Source: Phycisphaerales bacterium (lineage in GTDB: Bacteria; Planctomycetota; Phycisphaerae; Phycisphaerales; SM1A02). Taken from it: 64,000 bases of DNA. This document shows, one piece after another, positions 51,455 to 60,815 of this stretch. Positions within the stretch are counted from its first letter, which is position 1; every line of letters begins with the position of its first letter. The stretch lies in assembly GCA_030748575.1 (NCBI GenBank), contig JASMLR010000001.1, positions 1 through 64,000 of the forward strand. The letters run 5' to 3'. Made by a program: the position numbers and the translations under genes. The notes beneath the pieces were generated by a model. It was not told the origin of the DNA, did not search any database, and saw nothing but the letters and a program-made list of their open reading frames with translations.

Positions 51455-52768
51455 CTACAGGGCGAACCGCATCGGGTGCTCAAGATCGTCGATCACGTGC
51501 CCGATGAAGGGGATCTCCCGTCCGCCATCCACCAGTCGATGGTCCATGGAGTGGCTCAACGGAAGGATCAAACGCGGAACAATCTCGTCATCGACGACCC
51601 ATGGCATCTTCCTCGCTCGACCGACCGCCAGACATGCCACGGTCCCGGGGGAGATGATCGGCGTTGAGTAGCGGGTGCGGCCCATGGCGCCCGCATTGGA
51701 GATGGTGTACGTAGCCCCGCGGGTGTCGTCGATGTTGAAGGCGCCAGTTCGGGCATTGTGCGCCATGACGGCGAGGTGATCGGAGAGTTCTCCGACGCCC
51801 ATCATGTGAGCGTTCCGGATGACCGGCGCGACGAGGCCACGGGGTGTTTCCACACCGACGGCCATGTTGACATACTCCCGATAGACGGCTTCATCGCGGT
51901 GCTCATCCAGCATCGCATTCAGGATGGGGTGCTTCTGGAGCGCCCGGCAAACGGCGCGAATTACAAATGCAAGCGTCGTGATGCGACGGTCCGGATTCTC
52001 GGTATCCACGAAGGTCGCTCGCATGGATTCGAGTTCAGTGATGTCTGCGTCATTGCTGTCGGTGACGTGGGGGATCGTCTGCCACGACGTCTGCATGACC
52101 TTCGAGATGGTCTTGCGGGCTTGCGAGAGTGGCTGTCGAACGATCGCCCCGTACTGGTCGGCGTCCGGCGTCCCTTCGAGGCTGACCGATCCGGTGGGCG
52201 GCGCGAGACGCGTCGCAGCGATCGGTGCCTCTTGCGGGGGTGGAGGGGCCACCACCTCGGGCGTTTCGCTTGATACTCGCGCGGTTGCCGCCTGCTCAAC
52301 GTCCGTTCGAGTGATGCGTCCGCCCGGGCCCGAGCCGCGAACGTCAGAGAGATCGAGGCCGAACTCTCTGGCGAGTCGCCGTACCGACGGCGATGCTGCC
52401 CGGCGCCGCGTGGGCGCCGCCGGAGTGGGGGTGCTGGCCGGAGGCGACGCAGCGGCGTTGGGCGCCGCCTCCGCAGCCGGGTCCACTGCAGCCGGGGCCA
52501 TGGCAGCGGCCGATTCGAAGGTGACCATGACATCTCCGACGTGCACAAGTTGCTGTTCGGAGACGTGAACGTCGGTGACGCGGCCGGTGACTGGAGATGG
52601 AATCTCCACCGCAGCCTTGTCAGTTTCGACTTCCATGAGTGGGTCGTCTTCGCTGACCTGTTGGCCTGCTTCAACGTGAAGACGGATCACCTGCCCCTCG
52701 TGGACGCCCTCGCCCAGATCGGGCAACTTGAACTGGTGCAGTGTCGGTGTCACGGGCGTCACGTCCAC
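51455..52768 (-). CDS. pdhC: dihydrolipoamide acyltransferase (E2)
   Basis: A 437-residue E2. Residues 10-85 are one lipoyl domain with the lipoylated Lys in EVETDKAAVEIPSP; about 130-170 is the E1/E3-binding domain (SPSVRRLAREFGLDLSDVRG); about 210-437 is the catalytic domain ending in DHRLVDGG with the active His. It transfers the acyl group to CoA. The substrate may be pyruvate or branched-chain 2-oxoacids. Start GTG 52768 overlaps the E1beta end; GTG 52762 is an alternative. Confidence 0.88.
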   Translation of the reverse strand: MDVTPVTPTLHQFKLPDLGEGVHEGQVIRLHVEAGQQVSEDDPLMEVETDKAAVEIPSPVTGRVTDVHVSEQQLVHVGDVMVTFESAAAMAPAAVDPAAEAAPNAAASPPASTPTPAAPTRRRAASPSVRRLAREFGLDLSDVRGSGPGGRITRTDVEQAATARVSSETPEVVAPPPPQEAPIAATRLAPPTGSVSLEGTPDADQYGAIVRQPLSQARKTISKVMQTSWQTIPHVTDSNDADITELESMRATFVDTENPDRRITTLAFVIRAVCRALQKHPILNAMLDEHRDEAVYREYVNMAVGVETPRGLVAPVIRNAHMMGVGELSDHLAVMAHNARTGAFNIDDTRGATYTISNAGAMGRTRYSTPIISPGTVACLAVGRARKMPWVVDDEIVPRLILPLSHSMDHRLVDGGREIPFIGHVIDDLEHPMRFAL

Positions 52769-53745
52769 TCCATGAGTTCACGGGCGGCCGCGACCACGTC
52801 ATCGGCGTCGGGCAGAAAGTGCTGCTCGATCTGAAAGTAGGGGAATGGAATGTCGGCCGCCGTGAGCCGGCGAATCGGAGCAAGCAGATACTGGAATGCG
52901 CCGCCTTCGGCGAGCCTTGCTGCAATCTCCGCCCCGACGCCACACGTCTGGTGCCCTTCGTGCACGATGATGCACCGTCCCGTCCGCGTCACCGATGTCA
53001 GGAGCGTGTCCGTGTCGATTGGTGAGATGCTCAGGAGGTCGATGAGTTCGGATTCGATGCCGTGCAACTCGGCGAGGTCGTCGGCGGCCTCCCGTACCGG
53101 TCGCATCATGGCTCCGTAGGAGATGATCGTGACGTCTGAGCCGGACCGAGCCACTTCAGCCTTTCCGAGTTCCATCTGCTCGGGCTCATCCGGGACATCC
53201 TCGCGGAAGGCGCGGTAGATCGACTTCGGCTCATAGAACACGACCGGATCCGGATCCTGGATGGATGCAGCGAGCAACGCGCGGGCGTTGCGAGGCCCCG
53301 AGGGGATGACCACTTTGAGGCCGGGCGTGTGCGCCCAGTAGGCTTCGCGAGACTCGCTGTGATGCTCGACGGCGCGGATGCCGCCTCCGTAGGGAGTCCG
53401 CATGACCATCTGGATTGGAAACCGGCCCTGCGTGCGGTTGCGGAGCCTGGCCATGTTCTGCTCAATCTGGTCGAAAGCCTGCATCGTGAAACCGGAGAAC
53501 TGAATCTCGGCGACCGGCTTCATGCCGTAGACGGCCATGCCAACCGCAGTTCCGATGATGCCGCATTCGGCAAGCGGCGAGTCCATTACCCGATCTTCAC
53601 CGTACTTCGCCTGCAGGTCCTTGGTGACGCGGAACACGCCGCCATTGACACCGATGTCCTGTCCCATCAGGCAGACCTGATCGTCGCCACCCAGCGCCTC
53701 GTCGAGCGCGAGGTTGAGCGCCTCGACCATCGTTCGTTGCGGCAT
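52759..53745 (-). CDS. pdhB: 2-oxoacid dehydrogenase E1 beta subunit
   Basis: A 328-residue thiamine-diphosphate-dependent subunit (transketolase pyrimidine and C-terminal domains). Landmarks: DIGVNGGVFRVTKDLQAKYG, DSPLAECGIIGTAVGMAVYG with the catalytic Glu, and GHQTCGVGAEIAARL near the C-terminus. With E1alpha it decarboxylates a 2-oxoacid, giving acyl-lipoyl-E2. ATG at 53745 shares a base with the E1alpha stop (TGATG). Confidence 0.9.
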   Translation of the reverse strand: MPQRTMVEALNLALDEALGGDDQVCLMGQDIGVNGGVFRVTKDLQAKYGEDRVMDSPLAECGIIGTAVGMAVYGMKPVAEIQFSGFTMQAFDQIEQNMARLRNRTQGRFPIQMVMRTPYGGGIRAVEHHSESREAYWAHTPGLKVVIPSGPRNARALLAASIQDPDPVVFYEPKSIYRAFREDVPDEPEQMELGKAEVARSGSDVTIISYGAMMRPVREAADDLAELHGIESELIDLLSISPIDTDTLLTSVTRTGRCIIVHEGHQTCGVGAEIAARLAEGGAFQYLLAPIRRLTAADIPFPYFQIEQHFLPDADDVVAAARELMEWT

Positions 53746-54908
53746 CACTCGACCCCCTTGCGATCGAGCCGACGAAGGTACTCCATCCGTTGAGCCTCAA
53801 GCTCGGGCGGTATGGACTGGTACAGATGGTCGAAGGCTTCTCTCGGTTTGGCCTGCGCGTTGCTTCGGAATCGCGCTCGGGCCTCCAGGACTTCCTCTTC
53901 GCATGCTGCGCGAATTCGGTCCCCGTCGGTGGGATCGAGCCGACCGGTCCGCACGAGCCAGGATTCGAATCGCTTGATCGGGCAGCGGGATTTCCATGGC
54001 TCGACGATCGACTCGTCTCGATACACCGTCGGATCGTCGGCCGTCGTATGCAGGCTCATTCGGAACGTGACGGCTTCCACCAGCGTCGGTCCCTCTCCCC
54101 GTCGAGCCCGCTCGCACGCCTCGCCCATGGCCGTCATCATGGCGAGGATGTCGTTGCCGTCCACCCGTATTGCGTGGACCCCGTACCCAACACCCCGCGC
54201 GGCCAGCAGGTCTGAGCCCGCCTGTTTGGCAAGGGGCGTTGAGATCGCCCAGCCGTTGTTCTCGCATACAAAGACGACGGGCGCCTTCTCAACAGCCGCG
54301 AAGTTCAGTGCCTCGGCCACCGCGCCCTGTGAGAAAGCGCCGTCTCCGAAGTTGACGACGACGCAGTGCGGGTCGGCTGCCCGCCGCATGCCCATGGCAA
54401 TGCCAGTTGCAGGAAGCACGTGCGAGCCGATGACGATTGAGAACGGCAGGTCGTTCACGCCCTCGGGCGGAGGGAATCCCTCGTGGTAGCCGGCCCAGAG
54501 CGTCATGAGCCGCTCCATCGACCAGCCTCTCCAGATCTGCGCGCCGAAAGCGCGGTACGACGGCGAGAACCAGTCACTGGGGCCCAGTGGCCATACCTGA
54601 CCAATCATGCATGCTTCCTGGCCGATGTTGGGCGCGAAGGTCCCCATCTGACCTTGTCGCTGCATGGCAAGCATTCGGGCATCGAATGCCCTGCTGAGCA
54701 CCATGGCGCGATGGACGCGGCGGAGGTCATCGTCAGAGAAGTCCGGCGTGAGCCCTTCGTCGAGCTCTCCCCGCTCGTTGAGGATCTGCAGGCACTCCAC
54801 TCGGCCCAGATCGATGGATCGCGGGTCGAACTCGCCCGGAGGTGGTGGGGGCGATGCGGCTTCGCGGGGCTGCGTTGAGGCGTCGATGGGGGGCTCGGTT
54901 TCGGACAT
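53745..54908 (-). CDS. pdhA: 2-oxoacid dehydrogenase E1 alpha subunit
   Basis: A 387-residue subunit with the thiamine-diphosphate motif GDGAFSQGAVAEALNFAAVE followed by CENNGWA, the usual GDG-to-NN spacing, and the flexible loop TFRMSLHTTADDPTVYRDE with phosphorylation-site homologue. The sequence resembles PDH E1alpha of Gram-positive and related bacteria, and also BkdA1; the substrate (pyruvate or branched-chain 2-oxoacid) is not settled by sequence. The start at 54908 is chosen as the first Met of the conserved part. Confidence 0.88.
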   Translation of the reverse strand: MSETEPPIDASTQPREAASPPPPPGEFDPRSIDLGRVECLQILNERGELDEGLTPDFSDDDLRRVHRAMVLSRAFDARMLAMQRQGQMGTFAPNIGQEACMIGQVWPLGPSDWFSPSYRAFGAQIWRGWSMERLMTLWAGYHEGFPPPEGVNDLPFSIVIGSHVLPATGIAMGMRRAADPHCVVVNFGDGAFSQGAVAEALNFAAVEKAPVVFVCENNGWAISTPLAKQAGSDLLAARGVGYGVHAIRVDGNDILAMMTAMGEACERARRGEGPTLVEAVTFRMSLHTTADDPTVYRDESIVEPWKSRCPIKRFESWLVRTGRLDPTDGDRIRAACEEEVLEARARFRSNAQAKPREAFDHLYQSIPPELEAQRMEYLRRLDRKGVE

Positions 54909-54953
54909 CGGCAGGGCAGTGTATCCGACCGCCACAGCCCCCTAGGCCCCAAC

Positions 54954-56372
54954 TCAGGTACACGGCCCCCAGTGCGTGAGGACCATCAGAAGGTCCTGAA
55001 CATCCGAAGCCCCATCGCCGGTGAGGTCGCCGTCGTCGCCGGCGCCCCAGTCGTTCATGATGGCCATGATGTCGTCGGGATCGGCGTCATGATCGAAGTC
55101 GAGATCTCCAGGGCAGCCTGGTGTTCGCAGCACCTCCCAGCGGCCCACGGCCCCCGATGTGGCGGCATCCACGTGGGCGCGGGGGGCGCCCACCCATGCC
55201 TGATCTCCATGCAGGAGCACGCTCGTGCCATGCCGCGGGTCGAAGCCCCAGTCACCCTCCGCGAGCATGGCCACCCGCTGGAAGTCGAGGGTGTCAATCT
55301 GGCGAAAGAACCCGGCGGTTCCGGCGCCCGCGGTGTCGGGCGAGCCCCCGACCAGCAGTCTCGGCGGCTCCACGCTGACACTTCGGCCCCACCCTTCCAC
55401 GTCGGTCCAGTCGTCTGGTTCGAGCACGGCCTCTTCGACCACGATGCCTGCGGTTGAGATGTATCGCCAGAGCGACGCGTGCCCCGCAGCGCCGGGGCCG
55501 CCGATCACAAGGTCATCTCCGTGAACGGACACGGCGGCGCCGAAGCCGCTGTCGAGGTTCGGGTCGTCACTGATGACTTCCGCCACAATGCCCCACTGGC
55601 CAGTGGCCTGCGAAAGGGCATAGACGTAGGCGGCGCCAAGCCCATCCTGCGCGTCTGGAGCGCCGACGACGAGCAGCCCGTCGTGCATTGCAACGGCCTC
55701 ACCAAAGCGATCGCCGGCTGTCGTCGCGGCCGGCTGGACGGTCGTTTGAAACGCCCAGGTGTCAGGATCACTCTCCGTGCTGAACAGCCAGACGCCGCCC
55801 CGGTCGCCGTCTCGTCCAGGCGCCCCGACGGCCAGCCAGCGGGTGTCTCCAGTACCGCTGGCGAGGGCGACGCTGTGCCCGAACTCGTCGTACTGAGACA
55901 GCCCGGCCGGCGAAATCGTCTGCTCGAGCGTCGCGGTACCGATGGGGCTCTGCGTGACGTCATACATGAACACGCCGCCTACCTTGGTCGAAATGTCTTC
56001 GGTCAGCCGCCATCCCGGGCTTCCGACAGCGAGCGTCTGGTCGAGGGCCGCGAGGCTCTGCCCGAAGAGCGCACCCTGCGCCGCATCGGCGTGCTCGAGG
56101 GTCTCCCACACGCCGCTCTCCACCTGCCACGGATCGTCTTCATCACCAAGCCACAGCGGGTGCCGAATGGACACACGCCCACCGCTGAGTGAGGGCGTGT
56201 CAGCCTGGGGGCTTCCGAATGCGGTGAAGCCGCCGCCATGCGCGATGGCGGTGCCGAAGCGGTCCCCGGTCGCGCCTCCCTCGTCGACAATGGTGAGGTC
56301 CGGTTGCACCGCAGTTGCACCTGCGGCGGTCACTGCACACCCGAGAATCAGAAGTTCGGCGAGGCGTTGCAC
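54954..56372 (-). CDS. secreted FG-GAP beta-propeller protein with dockerin-like tail
   Basis: A 472-residue exported protein: signal peptide (1-20), six or seven FG-GAP-type blades (GDRFGTAIAHGGGFTAFGSP, LAVGAPGRDGDRGGVWLF, LLVVGAPDAQDGLGAAYVYA), then two dockerin-like modules (CPGDLDFDHDADPDDIMAIM and DVQDLLMVLTHWGPCT). A beta-propeller of unknown ligand, exported; the tail may bind Ca and direct surface attachment. The remnant at 2368-2600 ends the same way. 45 bases upstream of the E1alpha start on the same strand, so it may be read in the same direction, not necessarily cotranscribed. Confidence 0.85.
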   Translation of the reverse strand: MQRLAELLILGCAVTAAGATAVQPDLTIVDEGGATGDRFGTAIAHGGGFTAFGSPQADTPSLSGGRVSIRHPLWLGDEDDPWQVESGVWETLEHADAAQGALFGQSLAALDQTLAVGSPGWRLTEDISTKVGGVFMYDVTQSPIGTATLEQTISPAGLSQYDEFGHSVALASGTGDTRWLAVGAPGRDGDRGGVWLFSTESDPDTWAFQTTVQPAATTAGDRFGEAVAMHDGLLVVGAPDAQDGLGAAYVYALSQATGQWGIVAEVISDDPNLDSGFGAAVSVHGDDLVIGGPGAAGHASLWRYISTAGIVVEEAVLEPDDWTDVEGWGRSVSVEPPRLLVGGSPDTAGAGTAGFFRQIDTLDFQRVAMLAEGDWGFDPRHGTSVLLHGDQAWVGAPRAHVDAATSGAVGRWEVLRTPGCPGDLDFDHDADPDDIMAIMNDWGAGDDGDLTGDGASDVQDLLMVLTHWGPCT

Positions 56373-56432
56373 GTACCCACTATGACTCCAAACCCTTCGT
56401 GTGTGGTGTGCCGGCCCGGAGATTCTCCCCGG

Positions 56433-56909
56433 TCACCCGCGTGGTTTCATGTGCTCGAACTGATTGCGACAGGCCTCACAGAAGTGAATGGCGCGGCACC
56501 GCGTTGGTCCGAAGGGGCTGTCCAGGCGGGTTCGGTCCGAGCCGCAGTACGGGCACGGAATGGCCGATGTCGTGAGCGTGACGGTGCTGCCGCCGCAGCA
56601 GGCGGTGACGCCGTGCGCTTTGAGCTTGTCCAGGCCGGATTCGGAGATTCGATCCGGTGTCCAGGCTGGCTCGTACGCCCAGACGACGTGGCATCGCTCA
56701 ATCCCCTCAATCGACGAGATTTGCGTGATGACATCCGATTCGATCATCGGGAGCGCCGGGCAGCCGGTGTACGTCGGCAACAGGCGAATGGTCGCGGTGC
56801 CGCCGTCGAGTGCGGCGGACACCACCATGCCGAGTTCCACGATGCTGACAGGAAGTTCCGGGTCGGGAACCCGGTCCAGCGCCGCTTCGATCTCGGCGAG
56901 CTTCACCAT
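56433..56909 (-). CDS. paaD: PaaD, phenylacetyl-CoA epoxidase assembly protein
   Basis: A 158-residue protein with an N-terminal MIP18/DUF59 domain (RVPDPELPVSIVELGMV, TYTGCPALPMIESDV) and a C-terminal zinc ribbon (PCPYCGSDRTRLDSPFGPTR, then HFCEACRNQFEH). PaaD is needed for the PaaABC(E) epoxidase, probably in metal or Fe-S delivery. Its start overlaps the paaC end by 7 bases. It is last in the paaJ-A-B-C-D order. Confidence 0.93.
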   Translation of the reverse strand: MVKLAEIEAALDRVPDPELPVSIVELGMVVSAALDGGTATIRLLPTYTGCPALPMIESDVITQISSIEGIERCHVVWAYEPAWTPDRISESGLDKLKAHGVTACCGGSTVTLTTSAIPCPYCGSDRTRLDSPFGPTRCRAIHFCEACRNQFEHMKPRG

Positions 56910-57673
56910 GCGGTGGCCGGTTCGGCTCGGCGAACCTCGGTCATCTCGGCGTGTTGTTCGGAGAAGTGACCAGCATGTTCGCCCCGCCGGCCACCCCGAG
57001 CAGCCTGGTCAGGCAGCGTGAACGATGCCTGAAGCCCTGCCTCGGACAACGTGGCCCCGACCAGCGTTGCCCACTCGTCGAACATCTCGCCGCGGCCGCA
57101 GCAGAATCCCTCGTCCGACTCGAATCCGAGGTCCGGAGGCTCAAACATCATGCCGGCCTCCTCCGCAAGGAGGTTCAGCGCCGCCTGCATGCGCTCGTTC
57201 GATTCGGTTGAACCAGTGCCGAGTCGGATCATCCACGCGCCAAGGTGCGCGACGTGAATGGCCGATTCGTCTCGCAGCCGAGCGCAGCGATCTCCAAGAT
57301 CACCCTCGTCCACCAGAGCGAGCCGGTCGAGGCCCAGTTTCGTGTACGTCGACAGGAGCCAACGCTTGCACATCGACACGGCCCAGTCAAACTCATCCGG
57401 TACGGTCGTGAGATTGCAGCACCGGTAGTCGGCGGGATCCCGGTCGAATGCGATCGCGTCGGGGTCGAGGTCAAACTCCTCGGCGAGATACTGGTACAGG
57501 ACTAGTGCGTGGCTCAGATCGTCCTGAGCCATCGACGAGGCTGCAATGTCCTCTTCGAGGATCGGTGCCAGCCCGGTCCAGTCGCTCTGGACGTGGCCGA
57601 GCATGAGGAGGTCATCCGCGTGCATCAGCACGATGGATGCCAGTGGGTTCGCCAACATGGTCTGCATGGTCAT
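56903..57673 (-). CDS. paaC: PaaC, structural subunit of phenylacetyl-CoA epoxidase
   Basis: A 256-residue ferritin-like helical protein with MHADDLLMLGHVQSDWTGLA and DDLSHALVLYQYLAEEFDLD, the PaaC pattern. PaaC lacks a functional diiron site and stabilises catalytic PaaA. GGCAGACCC precedes the ATG; the paaB stop is 11 bases upstream. Confidence 0.9.
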   Translation of the reverse strand: MTMQTMLANPLASIVLMHADDLLMLGHVQSDWTGLAPILEEDIAASSMAQDDLSHALVLYQYLAEEFDLDPDAIAFDRDPADYRCCNLTTVPDEFDWAVSMCKRWLLSTYTKLGLDRLALVDEGDLGDRCARLRDESAIHVAHLGAWMIRLGTGSTESNERMQAALNLLAEEAGMMFEPPDLGFESDEGFCCGRGEMFDEWATLVGATLSEAGLQASFTLPDQAARGGRRGEHAGHFSEQHAEMTEVRRAEPATAW

Positions 57674-57684
57674 CGGGGTCTGCC

Positions 57685-58293
57685 TCAGAAGTGCCTGGCA
57701 ATGTCTTCTTTGCGGTACTGCTCGTACGTTTGCTCGTCACGAAACTGTGACCACTTCGCTCGCACGTCTTTGCTGTACCCCTTGGCGAGTTTGTAGGTCA
57801 TATCGTGTGTTCGCCAGATGAGGAGTTCCGATTCGGTCGTCTGAAACACCTGGCTGTTGGGCACGACGCGAATGCTTCGGATCTTTCCGTCGGCGAATCT
57901 GGTTGTGGCGCGGTCAATGGCCGTGTCCGCATCCGGGGCTTTCACCGTTCCAGCGGTCTGGTGGTTGCCACCCCGCTTCAGCAGCGTGAACACGGTCCAG
58001 TCCTGGCCGTCTTCCCCTTCTGCGTTGCCCGGCTGGAGTGGCTCCAGTCCGTAGGGACCGTCCGTTGCAGCGGCATGTTCGTGGCAGATGATGCCGACGC
58101 ATGCCTCGTCGAGTCCATAGTGCTCCCTCGCAAACTGCAGGGCGAGTTCCTGATCGGGCGCGTCCACATACCCCGCCCACTTGAATGGGGCGCCGTCCCG
58201 CTTGGCGGTGTACACGACCCAGTGTCTGCCGTCGGGAGTCGCCGGTGGAAGGTCGGCATCGAATGACAAGGGGATCTCGCGGATCTTGGACAT
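57685..58293 (-). CDS. paaB: PaaB-like protein with two tandem PaaB domains
   Basis: A 202-residue protein. PaaB is normally about 95 residues with the pattern W-x-VF-x-RG-x-x-H-x-x-G...A-x-D-x-x-x-A. Here it occurs twice: residues 19-75 (HWVVYTAKRDGAPFKWAGYV) and about 97-150 (DWTVFTLLKRGGNHQTAGTV, then IRSIRVVPNSQVF), with a C-terminal helical extension. PaaB bridges epoxidase subunits. The start at 58293 is one base after the paaA stop. Confidence 0.85.
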   Translation of the reverse strand: MSKIREIPLSFDADLPPATPDGRHWVVYTAKRDGAPFKWAGYVDAPDQELALQFAREHYGLDEACVGIICHEHAAATDGPYGLEPLQPGNAEGEDGQDWTVFTLLKRGGNHQTAGTVKAPDADTAIDRATTRFADGKIRSIRVVPNSQVFQTTESELLIWRTHDMTYKLAKGYSKDVRAKWSQFRDEQTYEQYRKEDIARHF

Positions 58294-58294
58294 G

Positions 58295-59317
58295 TCAGGC
58301 TGCCGGTGGCACGGCCACCGCTCCTTCTCCGATGGCGCGACGGACCCACGCGCCCTGCTCGTACGAAAGTCGCCGGAGGGCCACCCGCTGCGTATTGCAA
58401 GGGCCATTGCCACGAATGACGCGCCAGAACTCGTCCCAGTCGGGCTGCGTGTACGACCAATTCCCCGTGGACTGGTTCAGGCCAAGCTCCTCGTCCGGAG
58501 TTGCGGAGGTGACCAGACCGTGCTCATCCTTGGTCGTCACGTTGATGATGAGGCCCAGGTCGATGGCGGCCGGGGCGAATCGGTTGACGAATCGTTGGCG
58601 CAGTGAGTCGTTGCGTTCGGTCTTCATACGCCACTTCATGGGCGGAAGATCCTCGGCGTTGGGTTTGTCGGCCGGCCCGAAGAACATCAGCGCGATGGGC
58701 CACCACCGGTCGAATGCCTCCTGAGCCATCGACTTCTGTCCCCTGGTGCCGCTCATCAACGTGAGCACCATGTCTTCGCCGCTCTTGAAATGGAAGGCTT
58801 CTTCCATGTTGATCCGGTTCATGGTCCGGACATACGGACCATAGGCTCCGTCAGCGAGCGTCTTCTGATTCATGATGGCCGCGCCATCGATGAGCCACTG
58901 GATCATCGCGATGTCCGCCCATGTCGGGCAGGGATAGTTGAAGCAGTTGTGGTACTTCGTCTTGCCCGTGACGAGATCACGCAGCATGTCATCGCGGCTC
59001 TTGCCCAGTTCCTGCGAGACGCGGTAGAGCATCTGCCCGTGGCCGACCTCATCCTGGACCTTGGCGGTGAGCGCGAGCTTGCGAAGCATCGATGGTGCTC
59101 GGGTGATCCACTCGCCCTCCGGAAGCGCTCCGACGATCTCGCTGTTGGCGTGGTGTTCCGCCATGCGAAGCATCAACGCGCGATATGAATCGGGCATCCA
59201 GTCGCCCGGTTCGATCAGCACGCCGTCGGAGATGCGCTGCTCGAACTCGGCGAGCTTCTCCGGATCGGCGGTGATCGTGATGTCCGGGGGCGTCACGGGA
59301 TTTGCGGCACCACTCAT
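58295..59317 (-). CDS. paaA: PaaA, catalytic subunit of phenylacetyl-CoA epoxidase
   Basis: A 340-residue ferritin-like diiron protein that epoxidises the aromatic ring of phenylacetyl-CoA. Visible diiron ligand motifs are VQDEVGHGQML and INMEEAFHFKSG; CPTWADIAMIQWLIDGAA lies between. paaA is first of the paaABCD string and follows paaJ by 37 bases. No paaE reductase was found in the window. Confidence 0.95.
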   Translation of the reverse strand: MSGAANPVTPPDITITADPEKLAEFEQRISDGVLIEPGDWMPDSYRALMLRMAEHHANSEIVGALPEGEWITRAPSMLRKLALTAKVQDEVGHGQMLYRVSQELGKSRDDMLRDLVTGKTKYHNCFNYPCPTWADIAMIQWLIDGAAIMNQKTLADGAYGPYVRTMNRINMEEAFHFKSGEDMVLTLMSGTRGQKSMAQEAFDRWWPIALMFFGPADKPNAEDLPPMKWRMKTERNDSLRQRFVNRFAPAAIDLGLIINVTTKDEHGLVTSATPDEELGLNQSTGNWSYTQPDWDEFWRVIRGNGPCNTQRVALRRLSYEQGAWVRRAIGEGAVAVPPAA

Positions 59318-59354
59318 GGGGGTCCTTCCTTTTCAATCTCGCCCGATGTCAGTC

Positions 59355-60560
59355 CTACGGGCGTTCAAAGACTGTGGCGAGTCCCTGACCGACGCCGACG
59401 CAAAGTGTAGCCACCCCTCGGGCGACCTCGCGGCGGTTCATTTCGTGGACCAGGGTGGTCGCCAGTCGAGCGCCACTTGCGCCCAGCGGATGGCCGATGG
59501 CGATGGCGCCGCCCTTGACATTGACGCGGTCGAGGTCGAGTTCCAGATCCCGCACACACGCGATCGACTGGGCGGCAAACGCCTCATTGAGTTCAAAGAG
59601 GTCAACATCGCCGGTCGAAAGCCCCGCACGCTCCAGCGCCTTTCTGGTCGCCGGGACAGGTCCGAGCCCCATGGTGGCCGGATCGACGCCCGCGGCCGCC
59701 GAAGGACCGACCAGCGCCAGAATCTCCCGGCCCTCGCTGCGGGCGCGATCCGCCTCCATCAGGACCAGCGCAGCGGCCCCATCATTGACGCCGCTGGCAT
59801 TGCCCGCGGTGACGGTCCCCAGATCGTCGCTGGCGAAGGCTGGACGAAGCCTGGAAAGGGTCTCCAGGGTGGTATCGGGCCGCGGGTGTTCGTCGCGATC
59901 GACGATGACCGGATCGCCTCGCCTGCGTGGAACCTCGACGGGCACCAGCTCGTCGGCGAAGAAGCCCATGTCGTCGGCGAGCGCCCAACGCTGCTGGCTC
60001 AGGACCGCGAAGCGATCCTGCTCTTCCCGCGATATCCCATATGCCCGAGCGACATTCTCCGCGGTCTCGCCCATGCCGTATGGATGGTGCATGGCGGCCA
60101 GCGTGGGATTGGTGAATCTCCAACCGATGGTCGTGTCATGCACCTCGTGCTTGCGGTCGAACGCCCGCTCGCCCTTGGCCATCACGAAGGGGGCGCGGCT
60201 CATGCTCTCCACGCCGCCCGCGACACACACATCGCCGCAGCCGGCTTCGATCATTCGCGCCGCTATGTTCACGGCCTCAAGCCCCGAAGCGCAGAGCCGG
60301 TTGACCGTACTTCCCGGCACAGATACGGGCAGCCCGGCGAGCAGGGCGGCCATGCGAGCGACGTTGCGGTTGTCCTCGCCCGCCTGATTGGCGGCCCCCA
60401 TATAGACGTCGTCGATGGATTCGGGATCGATGCCAGCGGTCGCCACGGCCTGTTTGATGGCAATCGCCGCGAGGTCATCGGGCCTGACCGTGCTCAGGGC
60501 GCCGCCATACCGGCCAAAGGGCGTTCTGCAGGCTGAAACGATGGCGGCGCGGCGTGTCAT
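59355..60560 (-). CDS. paaJ: acetyl-CoA acyltransferase (PaaJ-like thiolase)
   Basis: A 401-residue thiolase with acylated Cys in [13 protein letters not shown], the NEAFA motif, His in [11 protein letters not shown] and the second Cys in LCVGVGQG. In this cluster it should cleave 3-oxoadipyl-CoA and 3-oxo-5,6-dehydrosuberyl-CoA to succinyl-CoA and acetyl-CoA. The ATG at 60560 has no clear ribosome site. A 255-base gene-free, G/C-run-rich stretch separates it from paaH and may hold its promoter. Confidence 0.85.
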   Translation of the reverse strand: MTRRAAIVSACRTPFGRYGGALSTVRPDDLAAIAIKQAVATAGIDPESIDDVYMGAANQAGEDNRNVARMAALLAGLPVSVPGSTVNRLCASGLEAVNIAARMIEAGCGDVCVAGGVESMSRAPFVMAKGERAFDRKHEVHDTTIGWRFTNPTLAAMHHPYGMGETAENVARAYGISREEQDRFAVLSQQRWALADDMGFFADELVPVEVPRRRGDPVIVDRDEHPRPDTTLETLSRLRPAFASDDLGTVTAGNASGVNDGAAALVLMEADRARSEGREILALVGPSAAAGVDPATMGLGPVPATRKALERAGLSTGDVDLFELNEAFAAQSIACVRDLELDLDRVNVKGGAIAIGHPLGASGARLATTLVHEMNRREVARGVATLCVGVGQGLATVFERP

Positions 60561-60815
60561 GGGAGGGGGATTGTAGTGAAACTCGGACCGGGCCCTCCCG
60601 CACGGACCGGCCGCCCCTGTTACCGCTGGCGAGCGTGCTGGGGGGCTCACCGAAAGGTGTCGCGAGGCCGGCGGACGGGACCGGCGTTTTGGCGCGTTCG
60701 GCCAGACCGAGCGTCCCACGCCATGAGAATGGGGCACCCTCCTCTCTCCGCCCGCCCTCGGGCCGGACCTCGGCTCGGGGGCGGCGTCGCCGGGGGGGGC
60801 GTCAGTGGGGGGGCG

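Noticed and set aside
48921-54908. The E1-E2-E3 operon as 2-oxoglutarate dehydrogenase
   Set aside because: E1 is split into alpha and beta subunits with PDH/BCKDH-type motifs, unlike the single-chain E1 of 2-oxoglutarate dehydrogenase.
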